A stretch of DNA of 64,000 nucleotides from Serpula lacrymans var. lacrymans S7.9. Lineage: Eukaryota; Basidiomycota; Agaricomycetes; Boletales; Serpulaceae. The stretch is from the NCBI RefSeq assembly GCF_000218685.1, contig NW_006763290.1:5234908-5298907 (forward strand). Reading direction: 5' to 3'. Each line of letters opens with the position of its first letter. Within the stretch, counting starts at the first letter, position 1. Shown here in pieces: positions 22,201 to 33,632 of this stretch. A program made the translations under genes and the position numbers. Below the pieces are notes generated by a model, which saw nothing but the letters and a program-made list of their open reading frames with translations, had not been told where the DNA came from and did no database searches.

Positions 22201-22827
22201 TTTGTGAGAAGGCGTCTGCCTGGCGTCATCGCGAGAACGCATGGGCTCTAAAGGTGACTGTGTGGGAGACAAGTCGAGCGTGTTCGCGCGGCCTTCAAGT
22301 TGAACAGAGATCATAAACGTCGTATTCTAGAGTAGTGTAAAAAAAAAAAAAACAGACAACATACCTTCCTCCTTACTACACTCTGTTTGAGCAGCGGGCT
22401 TTATCAGCGGCGCAGGATTGATATAAGGGTTCGGCCCTGGCAGCGGGCTTGGTGTAGCCGCTCTCGACGGGACTGGACTTGGACGATTCCTCGGGGCGTC
22501 GGCTGTTGCAGCGGATGAGGAGTGACCTGGGCCGGTAACGTTAGTGGTCGCCTTCTTCAGCTCCGGACGCGTATCGCGCGATATCGATTTCTTGCTATGA
22601 CCAGCGCGAGGCGGAGGGGGAGGCAAACTGATAGCAAAGCCAAAAGACGAGTCCAATGACGGGCGATAGTACGGCAGCGTCGAGCCCTCGAGTGCAGCAG
22701 CCTGGCGGGTGAGCTCGTCGTGCTTCAGCAGCGCCTCGAGATTGGGGGATATCTGCATCGACGGGCCAGAGGAAGGAATGACGAGCTCCTGCGGGGAATC
22801 CGAGCGGTAGTACGAGAGATCATTCAT
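19287..22827 (-). CDS. Conserved unknown, long Ser/Pro-rich protein with helical C-terminus
   Basis: The start MNDLSYYRSDSPQELVIPSS is at 22827. Most of the protein is low-complexity Ser/Pro/Thr sequence suited to phosphorylation, with PPPPPR and SPS repeats. Two charged helical pieces stand out: ELAERERRRKRDKLAKLHRF and HFDRIKEELGEEEKALNVRR. The end is compact and non-repetitive: RRRAAKLTHFFGVDYHELIH, DVLESIEKGVDEERKRGTL, and, after an intron at GAG|GTAAGT, VLLHKLRTLKTKRNGLF with a stop at 19287. This C-terminal block looks like the conserved core. I do not recognise a named family. At least five introns are present, one containing a run of about 14 A (plus strand) near 22340. It lies head-to-tail with NVJ2. 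Confidence 0.8.
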
Positions 22828-23509
22828 GCCTGCGCTATGCGTTTGCCCAACGCCGTTTGCTTCCTCGACGCAATATGTGTAGAAGCTAGGGAAAAAGCAC
22901 CGGAGGTGGAGAGAGTTTTAAATGAATATATGCTCGCTTAAGCCGATGTACCGTAAATTCCAAATGTCAGGTTCGTCGACGTCGACTAGAATGTCCGAGG
23001 GCGTCTAAAACTTGGTCTAAAACGCTTTTTACGACCGTTGGAGACGTTTTGGAGATGGAATGAACGGCGGAAGATCGAAATGCTAGCAGACCAAATGACT
23101 TGTTCCATACCAAAAAAAAAAAGCGGAATATCATACAAAATCAAATGATCAGGGTCACCAGTCCTGTGTGCACCCGACCTTGACAACGGTGGAGGACAGA
23201 CCTGTACACTCATCCTGTTACAATCCATGCTAGTATCCATATCATCCTGTAACCGCTGTAACTACCGCAAATCTTTCTTCTTTTTGTTACTGAACCTCTT
23301 GGCTGGTTACTTACCATGCCGCATCTTGCAGTCTCCATACACACACGCGGTCCACTCCATCTAACATGCGACGATAATAATTGTTACAGTACAGTGGCGA
23401 TAGATATACTGTAGTACTTGCGAGCAGAAAACAGTCGACGTGATGAGCATAAATCTAACGTACAGCACATTATCATACAAAAAGTGCAAGCAGAAATTCG
23501 ATGCGTGTA
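22828..23509. other. Intergenic between two minus-strand genes
   Basis: Promoter and leader of the Ser/Pro-rich gene on one side and the 3' flank of the NVJ2-like gene on the other. No gene seen. A short A-run lies near 23110. Confidence 0.5.
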
Positions 23510-26500
23510 TTAGGCAGGGGCTTGTATCCTGCGCGGCGGTAGCGGAGGTTTGACACCTGCAGTCGCAGGAATCGGTGTCATCATGTCGTCTTCCCTGCGA
23601 TCACCTCCGCCCAAACTCACGTCCTCATTCGTGGACCCTATGCGATTCGACCTAGTGGGTGAACTCTGCTCCACCACGGGGCGTTTCGTCTCGACTTTCG
23701 TCACGATAGATTTCAGAGCTTCTGACGCTGGTGATGTTTGTCCTGAAGGCCCAGAATCTGGCGCTTTAGGAGTCTCAGGAACATGCCGAGTCGCTATCGA
23801 CGAGATAGTCCGTGGTGGAAGAGGAGGAGGAATAGGCCGAGGCAACGGTGCCGGTTCAGACGAGAGAGAAAGCGGTACAACGTCCTTATTACGCTCCGCT
23901 GTCGTCTCCAACTGCGAAGCAAACTGACCTTCAGAGCCTTGCTGCTGCTGACTAGCCAGGATGGGGCTCTTCCATAGACGGTACACACTTTGTATAGCCG
24001 GTGCCTTGCTCGATTTACTTTCGGGGGAAGACGACGATGGGGCGACATACCCCATGGACATCACCTCGCCGCGATGGCTGGCATGTATTCCTGGAATAGT
24101 CATAGTTCTTGCTTGAGGGGGCTGCGTATGAATAGGAGATGGACTCGGACGAAGCGCTTCCGCTGCCTCTGGCAAACCACGGGATTCTCTCAACACATCG
24201 CCGCCATCGACAGTAGGAGCACGTGACAGAGAAGGAACACTCATTTTAGAGGATGTACCTTCAGACGAGCCGGATTGAATTTTAGAAGGAGAAGATGAAG
24301 AAGCGGAACCATCATCGGAGGCAGAGGGAGATTGGCCGCCCGATATACTCGTCGACCTTGTCTTGCCCATCGCGCCACCGCTGGGAATATCGATGGGTGC
24401 AGCTGACGATGGTACGTCTTCTTCCAGATATGACGGTTTTTCTCGCTCCTTACGTTCCGCAACAGCAGCCCGTACTTCCGCATACGTGGGGCGTGTACGT
24501 TGGGATGAGTTATTGCTGTCTACTCGGGTACGATGGTCCGGAGGGCCGACGTCAGGAACATCTTCATGATTTGACATTCCCTGCGGACTGCTGTCTTTCT
24601 TCAGTCCACCCCAATTAACACCCCATTTCCGCATGGCCTCCTTGGCAGAATTACTCAGAGCCTGCTTGTCGCCAGCTTTAGATTTCAGCGTAGACAGAAA
24701 TGAAGTCGGCGTCGTAGGCGTGGCACTGGGGCTTCGCGCACGTGCACCTTTTGAAGAGCTATCAGATAAATAATAAGATGAACTATCATCGCCGCCCGTA
24801 GATGATGACACGGAATGAGTGCGCGATGACCGTGACCGTGCTTGTGAGTGCTGCGATGAAGACCTCCGATATTGTGGCGACAAGAATTCACGAGGCTCAT
24901 CGGCATCATATTCATCCGCATAATAAGCGGCAGGCAACTCTGTAGACGTCTCAGGCTGCATTTTTGGGGCTGAAGCAGATTCCAGTTCCACAGTGGCTGT
25001 TCTTCCTCGGTTGACATCAACTTCAGTGGCTTCCTCCACGTCAAGCTGCTCACTCGCCACCTCGGGACTCTCACCCCTCACCGTGGCAAACCAAGAGCGG
25101 CGTCTCGCCGTCTTCGTCGTATTGGCAGTCTCCCCCGGGCCTGTCAAAGTCGCCGATCTAATCACAGCGGGAACGGCTTCTAATGGGGGGACATCGGATG
25201 GGAGCTCTTCAGCGGATTGTGACCGCTCTATTGGCGGTGATTCTCCTTCGCGAGCAGGGTCGGGTATTGGCGGTACTGTATCTGGAGTGGCTGGAACATC
25301 ATCTTTGATATCTGGAGGTAATGGCGTGTCGCCCGAGGACGAAGGCCTCTCGCGTCTCGACGAATCCGACCAAATTCCGCCGCGGTGGTCGCAACTTTTG
25401 CTATCAAAGAACGAAATATCATCCATGTTGGGCATCACTACCGATTCCTGAATCTACGCAGAGATGAAAAATCAGCTCGAAAAACATAAACATATATCAC
25501 ACCTGTTTTACTTACAACTTCGATAAGTTTGGATTCTATAGTATTCAGAATCATACTCCACGTGATCTGGCGATCGCTCACGATAGGTTCGACGTCGAGT
25601 ACCATTCGTGGCTTTTGCGTGAATGCATACCAGATCCGACTGCTTGGCGGTCGCTTGACTTTAATGAGCAGATTCCCCTCCAACTCTCGTAGAACGACGG
25701 CAAGAACCAGCTTCACAGTGTAAGACTTGAACCTCGCGCCAAGATTGATAGTAGCCGTAGCTTCCACCGTCGCTCGGATCTCTCCTTTATATAGCAGACG
25801 CACCTCCAAAGACGCATCTCCCTCCTTCGTCAGCTCCTTGAGCATAGGTTTACTCAGCGTCGGCGCCTTGTTCCCCACCGAGAACTCGGTGACCACGATA
25901 TCGGTGAGAAACGTAGGCCTCTTGACTTTAGACAGTTTCTTCATGAGTCGTCCGATGATATAAGATTCCAAGAGTTTCGTGCGGTAAAAACTGAAGAAAA
26001 TACGACCCAGAAGCGCGTTGAGCCATCGCATAGGTATCACATCCGGCTGTTCGTCCAGGGTAGTCACCAAATGACTCATCTCAGACGGCAAAAAGACAGC
26101 CTGAAGTGGGTTGAGCGTTGGGGTATTCGCCGGGTTTTCAGATGCATGAAGTAGCGCAAAATACCAGTCCTCCATCTCCACGCAAGACCGCACGAAGATG
26201 AACCAGGGTGTGGATAGGTTGAAAGCCTCGTCACGAGCCCCCTCCCGCTTCTTCTCCTCATCACCCAGCCTCACCCTACTCCGCTTCCCCGCGCTCCCCC
26301 CAGCCTCCTCCACCTTCTGCTCCACCCCCTCTTTTCCCTCCTCAAACTTCATCTCCTTCGTCACGCTCGGCATCCCCTTGGTCTCACCCCCCACCGCCTT
26401 CGGCCTCAAACAAATCGCATTCCTCTTCGCGAACAGCTCCCCGTCCAGCAGGCCTTCCGGGTACACCAACACCTCATGTCCCCCCAGCTCCAGCGCCGCC

Positions 26501-26958
26501 TCGCACTCCATCATGCTCTCGTCCTCATACAGATACAGCACCTTCGTCTTCAGCACCACATACCACATGTCCTTCGGGCGCGAGCGTTTCGGGTCTTTGG
26601 AGCGGGCGTCGAGGAAGGAGCGCACGAGGGTGACGTACGAGCCGTCGAACGCGGACTCTTCGAACGTCCGGCGCATCGTCAGCCAGCCTCTTCGCGTCTT
26701 GGGCAGGTCGTTCAGGTCGGAGGGCGATGGAGCGGGGTGGTCGGCCGGGTCGTCTTCCGACGAGGACGACGACGCCGCCGCCTTGTCGGGCGACGCCCCC
26801 TCCCCGTGCTCGCGAGTGGCCGCTTTGGTATCGCCCTCGAGCTCGGCGCCAACGGGGACAGAGGTGTATATCGTATAGCAGAAAACACCGAATATCACCA
26901 ACGGAATGAACGTGACTCCACCCAGCACGTATACATACAGAAGAGCTCTAAGCGACAT
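23510..26958 (-). CDS. NVJ2: Nvj2/TEX2-like SMP-domain lipid-transfer protein at membrane contact sites
   Basis: There are two exons: 26958-25516 and 25453-23510 (about 1128 aa). Residues 5-33 are one N-terminal membrane anchor ([20 protein letters not shown]). A PH domain follows from about residue 88 ([14 protein letters not shown] ... [19 protein letters not shown] ... [20 protein letters not shown]). The SMP lipid-transfer domain runs from about 300 ([60 protein letters not shown]) across the intron into [16 protein letters not shown]. The remaining 600 residues are disordered, Ser/Pro-rich, ending [19 protein letters not shown] order is that of yeast Nvj2 and animal TEX2, which carry lipid (ceramide in yeast) between the ER and other organelles. 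The intron carries a good GTAAGT donor. The disordered tail is longer than in yeast. Confidence 0.92.
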
Positions 26959-27389
26959 GTTCAGCCTCCAAGGGCGCGATGTCGTGGTACGTTGGAAAGA
27001 GAGGTGCTATGGCTCGGTCTTGGGTGGCTTTTTGCTTTGGATGGCTGCAGTGTCAGTGAAGAGGGCAGCAGGTGGAAGTGAAAAGCAGAATGGCGGGGAC
27101 ACGTTCCTTTCTGGCACTTAATCGCAGGTCAAAGTACCGTCACTTTTCCCACCCTCCACGTGCCCCAATCGACACAGCTCCAACATGACAATGCAGAATG
27201 TTCCGTTGACATATGTCTTGTGTAGAGAATACAAACCCAATGCAAGCGTCATCATGGCAGCAGTGCAGATACAAGATATAGAAATACACATACATCCCCA
27301 TAATCAAGCGTAGTGTTAAATCAAAGAACCGAAAGGTGATGCTATCAACCAAGATCACCCCTCCAAATCGCATCATGACCCACCTCAAA

Positions 27390-28549
27390 TCAGAACTGGG
27401 GCGATCGCGCCCTACAATACATCCGACACGACCTCCTCCTCGCACCCGCCGTACTCTTCGAAAACAGCCCCCTCCCACTCTGCTCTTCCAACGTCGGCAC
27501 CACCGCCCTCCAGTGCCCCTCCACATATCTCCATTTCTCCATATGCGGCAACGCACCGCCGCCAGCTCGAGGGGGTGCGAGCGGCGGGAACGTGCCGTTG
27601 AACACGGGGTGGGTGGGCACCGTCAGCCGAGCTCCGAACATCCCGTCTTGGTACGGCACCCAGCACGAGGTTTCGCGACACTGCGCGGGGCAGGGCGTAA
27701 TCACGATGGTGGGAATCGAAGGATGGGCGCTGCGTATGATCAAAGGATCGGGCTATTATACAGCATATGACATGGACATGAACATGAACATGACGAGGTG
27801 AAACGAAGGGAGGACACACAAGTCAGTCATCGACGGTGATTAACCACGCCCTACTTACCGAGTTCACCGTCGAGGATCGCCGGCGTTTTCGACAGGATCT
27901 GGGTTGGATGATGTCGGGTGGATGCGAATCGCGACGGACACCATGCGCAACTGGGCATTTTGATACACCGGACGTGTCTGCAGCTTCCTTCACGCACTGC
28001 GCAATGGTCGTCAAATGGCGCAAAGGCCCAGTAAAACGATATGAACGTACGCTACTCTGCATGCCACCCTCCCCCTCTTCTAACGGCTCTAACTCCGACA
28101 ACAAATTCGCTACATGGTCCAAGTCAGTTTGAACCATATTTTGTAGTCCGTGGTACATGGGCGATATAGTGCGCCCACAGACCCCCGCGACGCCCCTCCA
28201 TGTTATATCAGAGGACAAAACCAATGAAGTAAACGCATCCACATCCAAAGACTATGAGTAATCAGTTAGAATTTGATGTATTCTTGTAAGCCAGCAACAC
28301 ATACGAGTGAGTGCTCTTCGGCCGAATAAGATATGGCCCTCTCCAAGTCAAACCATCGCACAGCTGGTTGCGATATACGCTTCAGCATCCCAAAAGTCAG
28401 GTCCCCCAAGCTCGTGCGCTCCTGGAATAAGCCAAACGTGACAGTCAAAGTACAGTGCAGAATGTGGATTAATCCACAGGATATAGATAATGATCAATGA
28501 AGATGGTGCAAGGGACGCATGAAAGTGAGAGGAGCGTTGGGTCTGACAT
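27390..28549 (-). CDS. Conserved unknown protein
   Basis: This family is not recognised. The model starts MSDPTLLSLSCVPCTIFID at 28549, then a 56-nt intron leads to ERTSLGDLTFGMLKRISQPA and VRWFDLERAISYSAEEHSL. An intron with donor GTATGT leads to SLDVDAFTSLVLSSDITWRG, CGRTISPMYHGLQNMVQ, ELEPLEEGEGG and CPVAHG. A small exon ILSKTPAILDGELG follows. The last exon reads AHPSIPTIVITPCPAQCRE, TSCWVPYQDGMFGARLTVPT, PHMEKWRYVEGHWRAVVPTL, with a stop at 27390. The sequence is compositionally normal and globular, so it is very likely a real gene. Exon edges around 27930-27740 are uncertain because more than one splice choice fits. Confidence 0.6.
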
Positions 28550-30641
28550 GAAACGGTGTGAAACCAGTCAGACGGCTGCAAAGTAAAAGCGATATGGAAA
28601 AAGAGAGTGGACCGGCAAATAAGATAGCCGGATCCTGCGGGGCAGGCGGGGGCGCGTGCCGCGGGGAATATACGTAATAGAGGCGTGGGAACCCGCGTTA
28701 ATTACTTTATTTTGTGAAAAGCAGTGACACTACTGGGACGGGACCGCCACACATACACCACGCATACACGCAGCACTTGCAGTGTCTCAGGCAGTCCAAC
28801 AGTTTCCAGGAAAGCAATGCTTTATTAAAGTGCAGTATGTCAGATATATCGTTCATGTATATCGTGGCTCTATACATGATAGGACGGCTCGACCTTGTGA
28901 GCTGCGCCATCCTCAAAAGGATAGAGGGCTTGGCAAAGACCGAGTGGGTAATGGCGAAAGAGCCTCGGGACCCTTTGATGCGGAGAGTCGCGGTCCATAA
29001 CGTAGGGGGAAGGCCTGACATAAACGATCATCCGGCATATAAAACATACAGCATGGATCGAAAACACCACACCACCCTCGTTACTACCACCGTTGACAGC
29101 CATTTCGCCATGTCGATTCAGCATAGCCTCGTGAGTCCTACTTGCAGTGGCGTCCTGGCATCGACGGAGCAAGAGAGAAGTAGGAGAGTGATACGTGTTC
29201 CAACAGCCTGTGAGGAGTGCGTTTTACACAGCAGCATCACGGGCTGCTGTCAAAAATATGACAGAACAAGTAAAGTGTTCTGTGGAAAGAGACTGGACAT
29301 GAGTAGACATGAGTAAACTCTCACAGGTAGGCAAAAAGTTAGAGAGAAGACGATGCCGAAGAGGGAAAGTGCCAATAATACTTACGAAAATCTCCGTGAT
29401 GAGTGGAATGACGACAGCAATATGGATAAATGCGTACATCGCAACAAGATAAGGAGCCATACAAGAAGAGCAACAGTGGTAGACGGAAGGACATTGATGA
29501 CATTGATATAGAAAGAGAGATTATCACCATGAGCATGATTGCCAAGGAGGCTAGGACGAGAGTATATTGAGGAGCGATCAAGATCAAGTGAGGTGATCAG
29601 AGACAAAGGGGATAGAGAGAGGCGCAGTAGTTGTTGGAGAGGAGAGGTAGATGATGTTTGACAAGTAAGGACAGGCAAGGCTAGGCCAGATGCACAAGAA
29701 GACCGGGGAGGAAGCGAGTCGGTGTGGTCCAAGGAGTTGGTAAGAAAGCCTCGAGGTACCGGACTACGTCGAGAGAAAGCCAAAGGAGGAAGATATTGAT
29801 GGAATACATAAAGAGAGGGGCGGAAGAGTAGAGCCACGTGGCGTCAAGTGGGTAAAGATGGATGCCAAAGGAGGATAAGATTATAAACGTGGGAGGAGAG
29901 TGAGAAGGATATGAGTGACGTCGTGTGATATTTGTCAAGGCGGCAGGGCGCAGAGATGATTAGATTTGAGATGGGTGAATTTGAAGAAACAAGATTGTGT
30001 GGGTGAAGGGAGGAGAGGACAAGTTCTTTGAAGGAGGATGTTGACGATGAGAGGCAACGTGTAGATTGACAAAGAAACAGCGAATTATGACGGGGAAAGG
30101 CCCAAGTGCAAGATAATGGATGGAGGGACAGAGGCGATGGTCATGTGGGGTGAGTTCGGGAGAGGGAGAGACGTTGGAGAAGGTAGCGCAGCCTCGTTTC
30201 AGCTGGCCCGCTCGTAGGGATCCCATTAGCCAAACCCAACCAGCCTCGAGGCAGATCTCGCCACACATGCCGTATATTACATAATCACTGCCACTCGGAT
30301 AATCCCCGGTCTCTGATTGGAAGATATCTCCCTCGGCTCTTACCGGCACCCCATCCAGTTATTCGCTATTAAATTCAACCCACTCTTTCTTCCCCCCCTG
30401 CTCATCGTCTGCAGCGACAAGCACACCACCGTCACAGCGAGCTCACCGTCGCTCTCGTTCTCCACAGGTCAGACTCACTTAATCACAGCCATTGTCTGAT
30501 ATTCACGGATCCTTGCGTGTGTATCAGAACATTCCCCGCCTCGAGGCAATTTCCGTATCATCTCGTTTACGTCCGCGTGCTCCCATTTCTCTTTTTAACG
30601 ATTGCTCTGTCCGTTCCTTTTTCTTTTCTTCCGTTGCCCCA
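28550..30641. other. Two-kilobase divergent intergenic region, strongly purine-rich on the plus strand
   Basis: It lies between the start of the minus-strand unknown (28549) and the start of the plus-strand gene at 30642. From about 29330 to 30210 the plus strand is rich in A/G (many GAGA, GGAGG, AAGG words), so the minus strand is pyrimidine-rich. A minus-strand GTAAGT donor lies at about 29380. A long leader with an intron, or a non-coding transcript, is possible. The 200-codon plus ORF at 28714-29316 has no protein-like features. The last 250 bases before 30642 are CT-rich, as expected for the leader of the next gene. Confidence 0.45.
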
Positions 30642-33044
30642 ATGCTCACAGCTTCCTTCCGTCCGCCCAGTAACGCCTGGTACACACGTCCTCCTCCTCC
30701 CATGCAGCGTCGCGGCCGCTCTCGCCAGGTCTCAAACGTGGCCCTCGCTAGACAGGCCTCCGAAGAGCGCAGACAGGCCGCCCTACACGAGTTGCATAGG
30801 CAAGCTCGCCTCCTCGCATCCACTTCCCGCCATCTCCTCCCATCGCATCCACCCCCCGACTCGTCCCTCTTCCTCCAGGCTGGCAATCTAGACCCCCCAA
30901 TACCCGCACTCGTCCTCAACGACGTCCTCTCTCCCCTGCCACCTCCCGCACCATCAATACCCTCTGATACCACACCCACACCCACGCCTGTCGCCCCTCT
31001 CCCAAGTCGCTCGCCCTCCCCTACGCCCTCCGCTTCCGAAGGCTCTTCTAATTCGTCGTCCATGTCAGATTGCCTGTCGCTATCGCCAGACTATTACGAC
31101 TCACCCCCATCACCCCCTCGTTCCCTCCAAGATCAGGTACAGGTCGCTTACGCACTAGACGACATTAGACTCGCAAAGATCCTTCTATTGAAACTCAAGG
31201 GCGTAGAAATCACTTCCGACGACGATCCTAGAATTGATGAAGTCCGAGATGAAGACTTTGATATATGCTTCGTGCCAGCTGGCCCTTTGGTGCTCGAGGA
31301 GGCGGACAGAAAGGCTGTTCAAGAAGTTCAGAGAAGAGAACGTGAAAGATGGGAACAAAGGCAGAGGATGGAAAGGTTGAAGGCTTGTGAGAAGATATGG
31401 GAGGAAGAGAAACGCAGGCTGCGTAAGGAAAGACTTCGTGCCCAGAAGAAGCGTGAGGACGAATTTGCAAGGGAGCAAGAACATAGACGCGTGGCAGAAG
31501 CACGAGAACGAGAGGAGTTAGAACGTGCCTTCCACCAACGATCCCCGCGGCTGGGGATCTCTCTCCCTTCACGTGAGATCCTATCTTATGGATCTTTATC
31601 GCAAGCTCGCCTCGAGCATCACGTCCCTCTACGAGACGAGGACCCCTTCCAGTACAATTTCATGCCACTCAGCGTCAGTCCTGTGCATCGATCGCTTGGT
31701 TCCCCGAAATCCCCTAAATATAAGACACCCGCGAATATGCGCTCGCCTTGCCGCATACAACGCTCTGTCTCTTTCAAAGACGTCGTTGCCAGCATGCACG
31801 GTCAACTATTCCCTCTCGATCCAGCTGAACAGGCCCAGGAAGCCAAACGTCTCTCTGGCGTCAGCTCTCTTGTCAGCCCCGCATGTCACAGGCGCAAGAG
31901 CACCGTCAGGGCTGACCTCCTCGATAGTCTTTTAAAGGTCGTCGAGTGGGAGGAGGGTGAAAAGCGTAAGGCAAAGGGTAAAACTGCGCAGAGACCGGTG
32001 AGATACTCAGAGAAGTCTTCTCTCAGCTATCGCACCCCTTTCTGTGCGGCGTGTTCCGCGGCCTCCACGTCTGCATCGTCCTCTGGTACAGCCGCATCGC
32101 GTGCAAGCTCGTGGCTATCATTCGGTGGCTCGCGAAGCTCCACAGCATCCGTGTCTACAGCAATGACGAGCCCTGCGATGTCTCCTATCTCACCATCATC
32201 GAAATCACCCCTGTCATCTCCTCCATCACAGGCGGGGTCAGAGATAAAAGAGATCGCTGTACCTCATTGCTGCCATCCTCAACGCGCCCTCGTTCCTGTA
32301 CCTCTCGCAGATTGCCCGTTGTCCATCCCAGAGCCCCACTCGGCTGCACAGGAAGCGAAAAAGCTGAATCGTGGCGCTGTTACTGCACAGAATGACTCGC
32401 AGACTGGGACTATAACAACTGGCGGGAGTGTGGGCAGGACCTTTGTGAAGCGAGTAAGTCAGTCGGTCACTGGGTTTGTCGAAATCGCCAGAGGACTGCA
32501 ATCGGCATACATAGCCGCTGCATTGTTCTCTAGTGGTTCGCCTTATAACCTCCGACCGCGCTCCATGTCGCCTGCTCGTCCCAAGCTCCAGGGCATAAAC
32601 GTAAAGACGCCTTTGCCTGAAGGGTACCGCGTGCGTCGTGCCGATGTAAGCACTTTTATCGCTTCTGTCGATGATGGGAATGGTGCAGTACAGCCGGTGC
32701 ATTTCATCCCGCTCGTCTGCCCCTTCCCATCACCCCCGAATTCAACGACGGATTCTACAGCACGCATGCGCGCTCGTTCGCCGCAACCTCCCATCGTGCC
32801 CTCTCCCCTCCGCCCTCGCACGCCCCCATCCGCACTTGCCTATCGCATGCGGCCCGTTGCCAACCCCGCGCTGTTGCGCTTGAGGGCGCTTCAGAATCTC
32901 ATGTATGCGCGCGGGAAAGAATGGGAGGGACGCTCGCGAGAGGGTGGGTTGGGGTGTGGGAAGGAGAGGATGTTGGGCGTTGCATTTGAGGGCCGGGGAC
33001 GGAGTGGACTTGGGTGTGAAGTGCGATTCGTAGCGGTGGTGTGA
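30642..33044 (+). CDS. Intronless low-complexity protein with central charged coiled coil, 800 aa
   Basis: One uninterrupted frame. I chose ATG 30642 (MLTASFRPPSNAWYTRPPPP), because the upstream in-frame part (from 30492) reads like CT-rich leader. The N-terminus is Arg/Pro-rich with RRGRSRQVSNVALARQASEE, then Pro/Ser linkers. Residues about 225-290 form a highly charged helix (ERERWEQRQRMERLKACEK, EEEKRRLRKERLRAQKKRE). A short conserved-looking block is CRIQRSVSFKDVVASMHGQL with DLLDSLLKVVEWEEGEKR. The C-terminal third is Ser/Pro-rich with repeated SP and PR motifs (SPYNLRPRSMSPARPKL). I do not recognise a family. The long intronless ORF among intron-rich neighbours is unusual. Its function is unknown; a disordered scaffold or regulator is one guess. 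Confidence 0.75.
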   Translation: MLTASFRPPSNAWYTRPPPPMQRRGRSRQVSNVALARQASEERRQAALHELHRQARLLASTSRHLLPSHPPPDSSLFLQAGNLDPPIPALVLNDVLSPLPPPAPSIPSDTTPTPTPVAPLPSRSPSPTPSASEGSSNSSSMSDCLSLSPDYYDSPPSPPRSLQDQVQVAYALDDIRLAKILLLKLKGVEITSDDDPRIDEVRDEDFDICFVPAGPLVLEEADRKAVQEVQRRERERWEQRQRMERLKACEKIWEEEKRRLRKERLRAQKKREDEFAREQEHRRVAEAREREELERAFHQRSPRLGISLPSREILSYGSLSQARLEHHVPLRDEDPFQYNFMPLSVSPVHRSLGSPKSPKYKTPANMRSPCRIQRSVSFKDVVASMHGQLFPLDPAEQAQEAKRLSGVSSLVSPACHRRKSTVRADLLDSLLKVVEWEEGEKRKAKGKTAQRPVRYSEKSSLSYRTPFCAACSAASTSASSSGTAASRASSWLSFGGSRSSTASVSTAMTSPAMSPISPSSKSPLSSPPSQAGSEIKEIAVPHCCHPQRALVPVPLADCPLSIPEPHSAAQEAKKLNRGAVTAQNDSQTGTITTGGSVGRTFVKRVSQSVTGFVEIARGLQSAYIAAALFSSGSPYNLRPRSMSPARPKLQGINVKTPLPEGYRVRRADVSTFIASVDDGNGAVQPVHFIPLVCPFPSPPNSTTDSTARMRARSPQPPIVPSPLRPRTPPSALAYRMRPVANPALLRLRALQNLMYARGKEWEGRSREGGLGCGKERMLGVAFEGRGRSGLGCEVRFVAVV

Positions 33045-33632
33045 TTGATGGTGGGATGGTGAATGGATGATAAGCGCGTGAATGGTGTGAGGTGGTTGGT
33101 TTTGCGAGTCACACATCCGCGTTGTTTTTGTGTGTGTTTTGCTTTTTTATGCATTATGGTCACGTATAATGGTGTGCTCGGTGATTTTGACGTCTTATAA
33201 TCTCTTTATGTGCTTCTAATACTAATGCATCATGGGCTCTTATGTGTACGAGTGGCGAACACGAGTACAGTGCTGTTGTATCTATATTGCGACATCTTTG
33301 CGATACCCTTCATATGTCCGTACATACCTTTTTTCCGTTTCCGTTTTCTTTAAATTTTTTTTATACCTCACTTGTTCTCTCCACTTTTCCGATTCCCCCC
33401 CTTTTTTTTGCATCTCGCTAGCATTCTCATCATGGTCGACGCTTGGTAGATGCGGACTAGAATTGAAACGTAATAAATACTTTGCTAAACATCGTGGGGG
33501 GTATCAAGTCTGAAGTACAAGGGTGCATGTACAACCATGAATACCGTAAGAAAAGTGCCATGTAAATCACAAAAGCGTAATACAGCGTATACGTATGTAC
33601 GTATGTATGTAAACTAACCCTCATTCTCGATG
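33045..33632. other. Convergent intergenic region
   Basis: Shared 3' flank of two converging genes. T-rich runs at about 33350-33410 and TACGTATG-like short repeats at about 33590-33612 are present. No gene seen. Confidence 0.5.

Noticed and set aside
28714..29316. 200-codon plus-strand ORF
   Set aside because: No hydrophobic core pattern, no family motif and no CT-rich leader ahead of it; likely chance.
30492..30641. Upstream in-frame start of the 30.6-33.0 kb gene
   Set aside because: The added 50 residues come from CT-rich sequence typical of leaders; the ATG at 30642 begins protein-like sequence.
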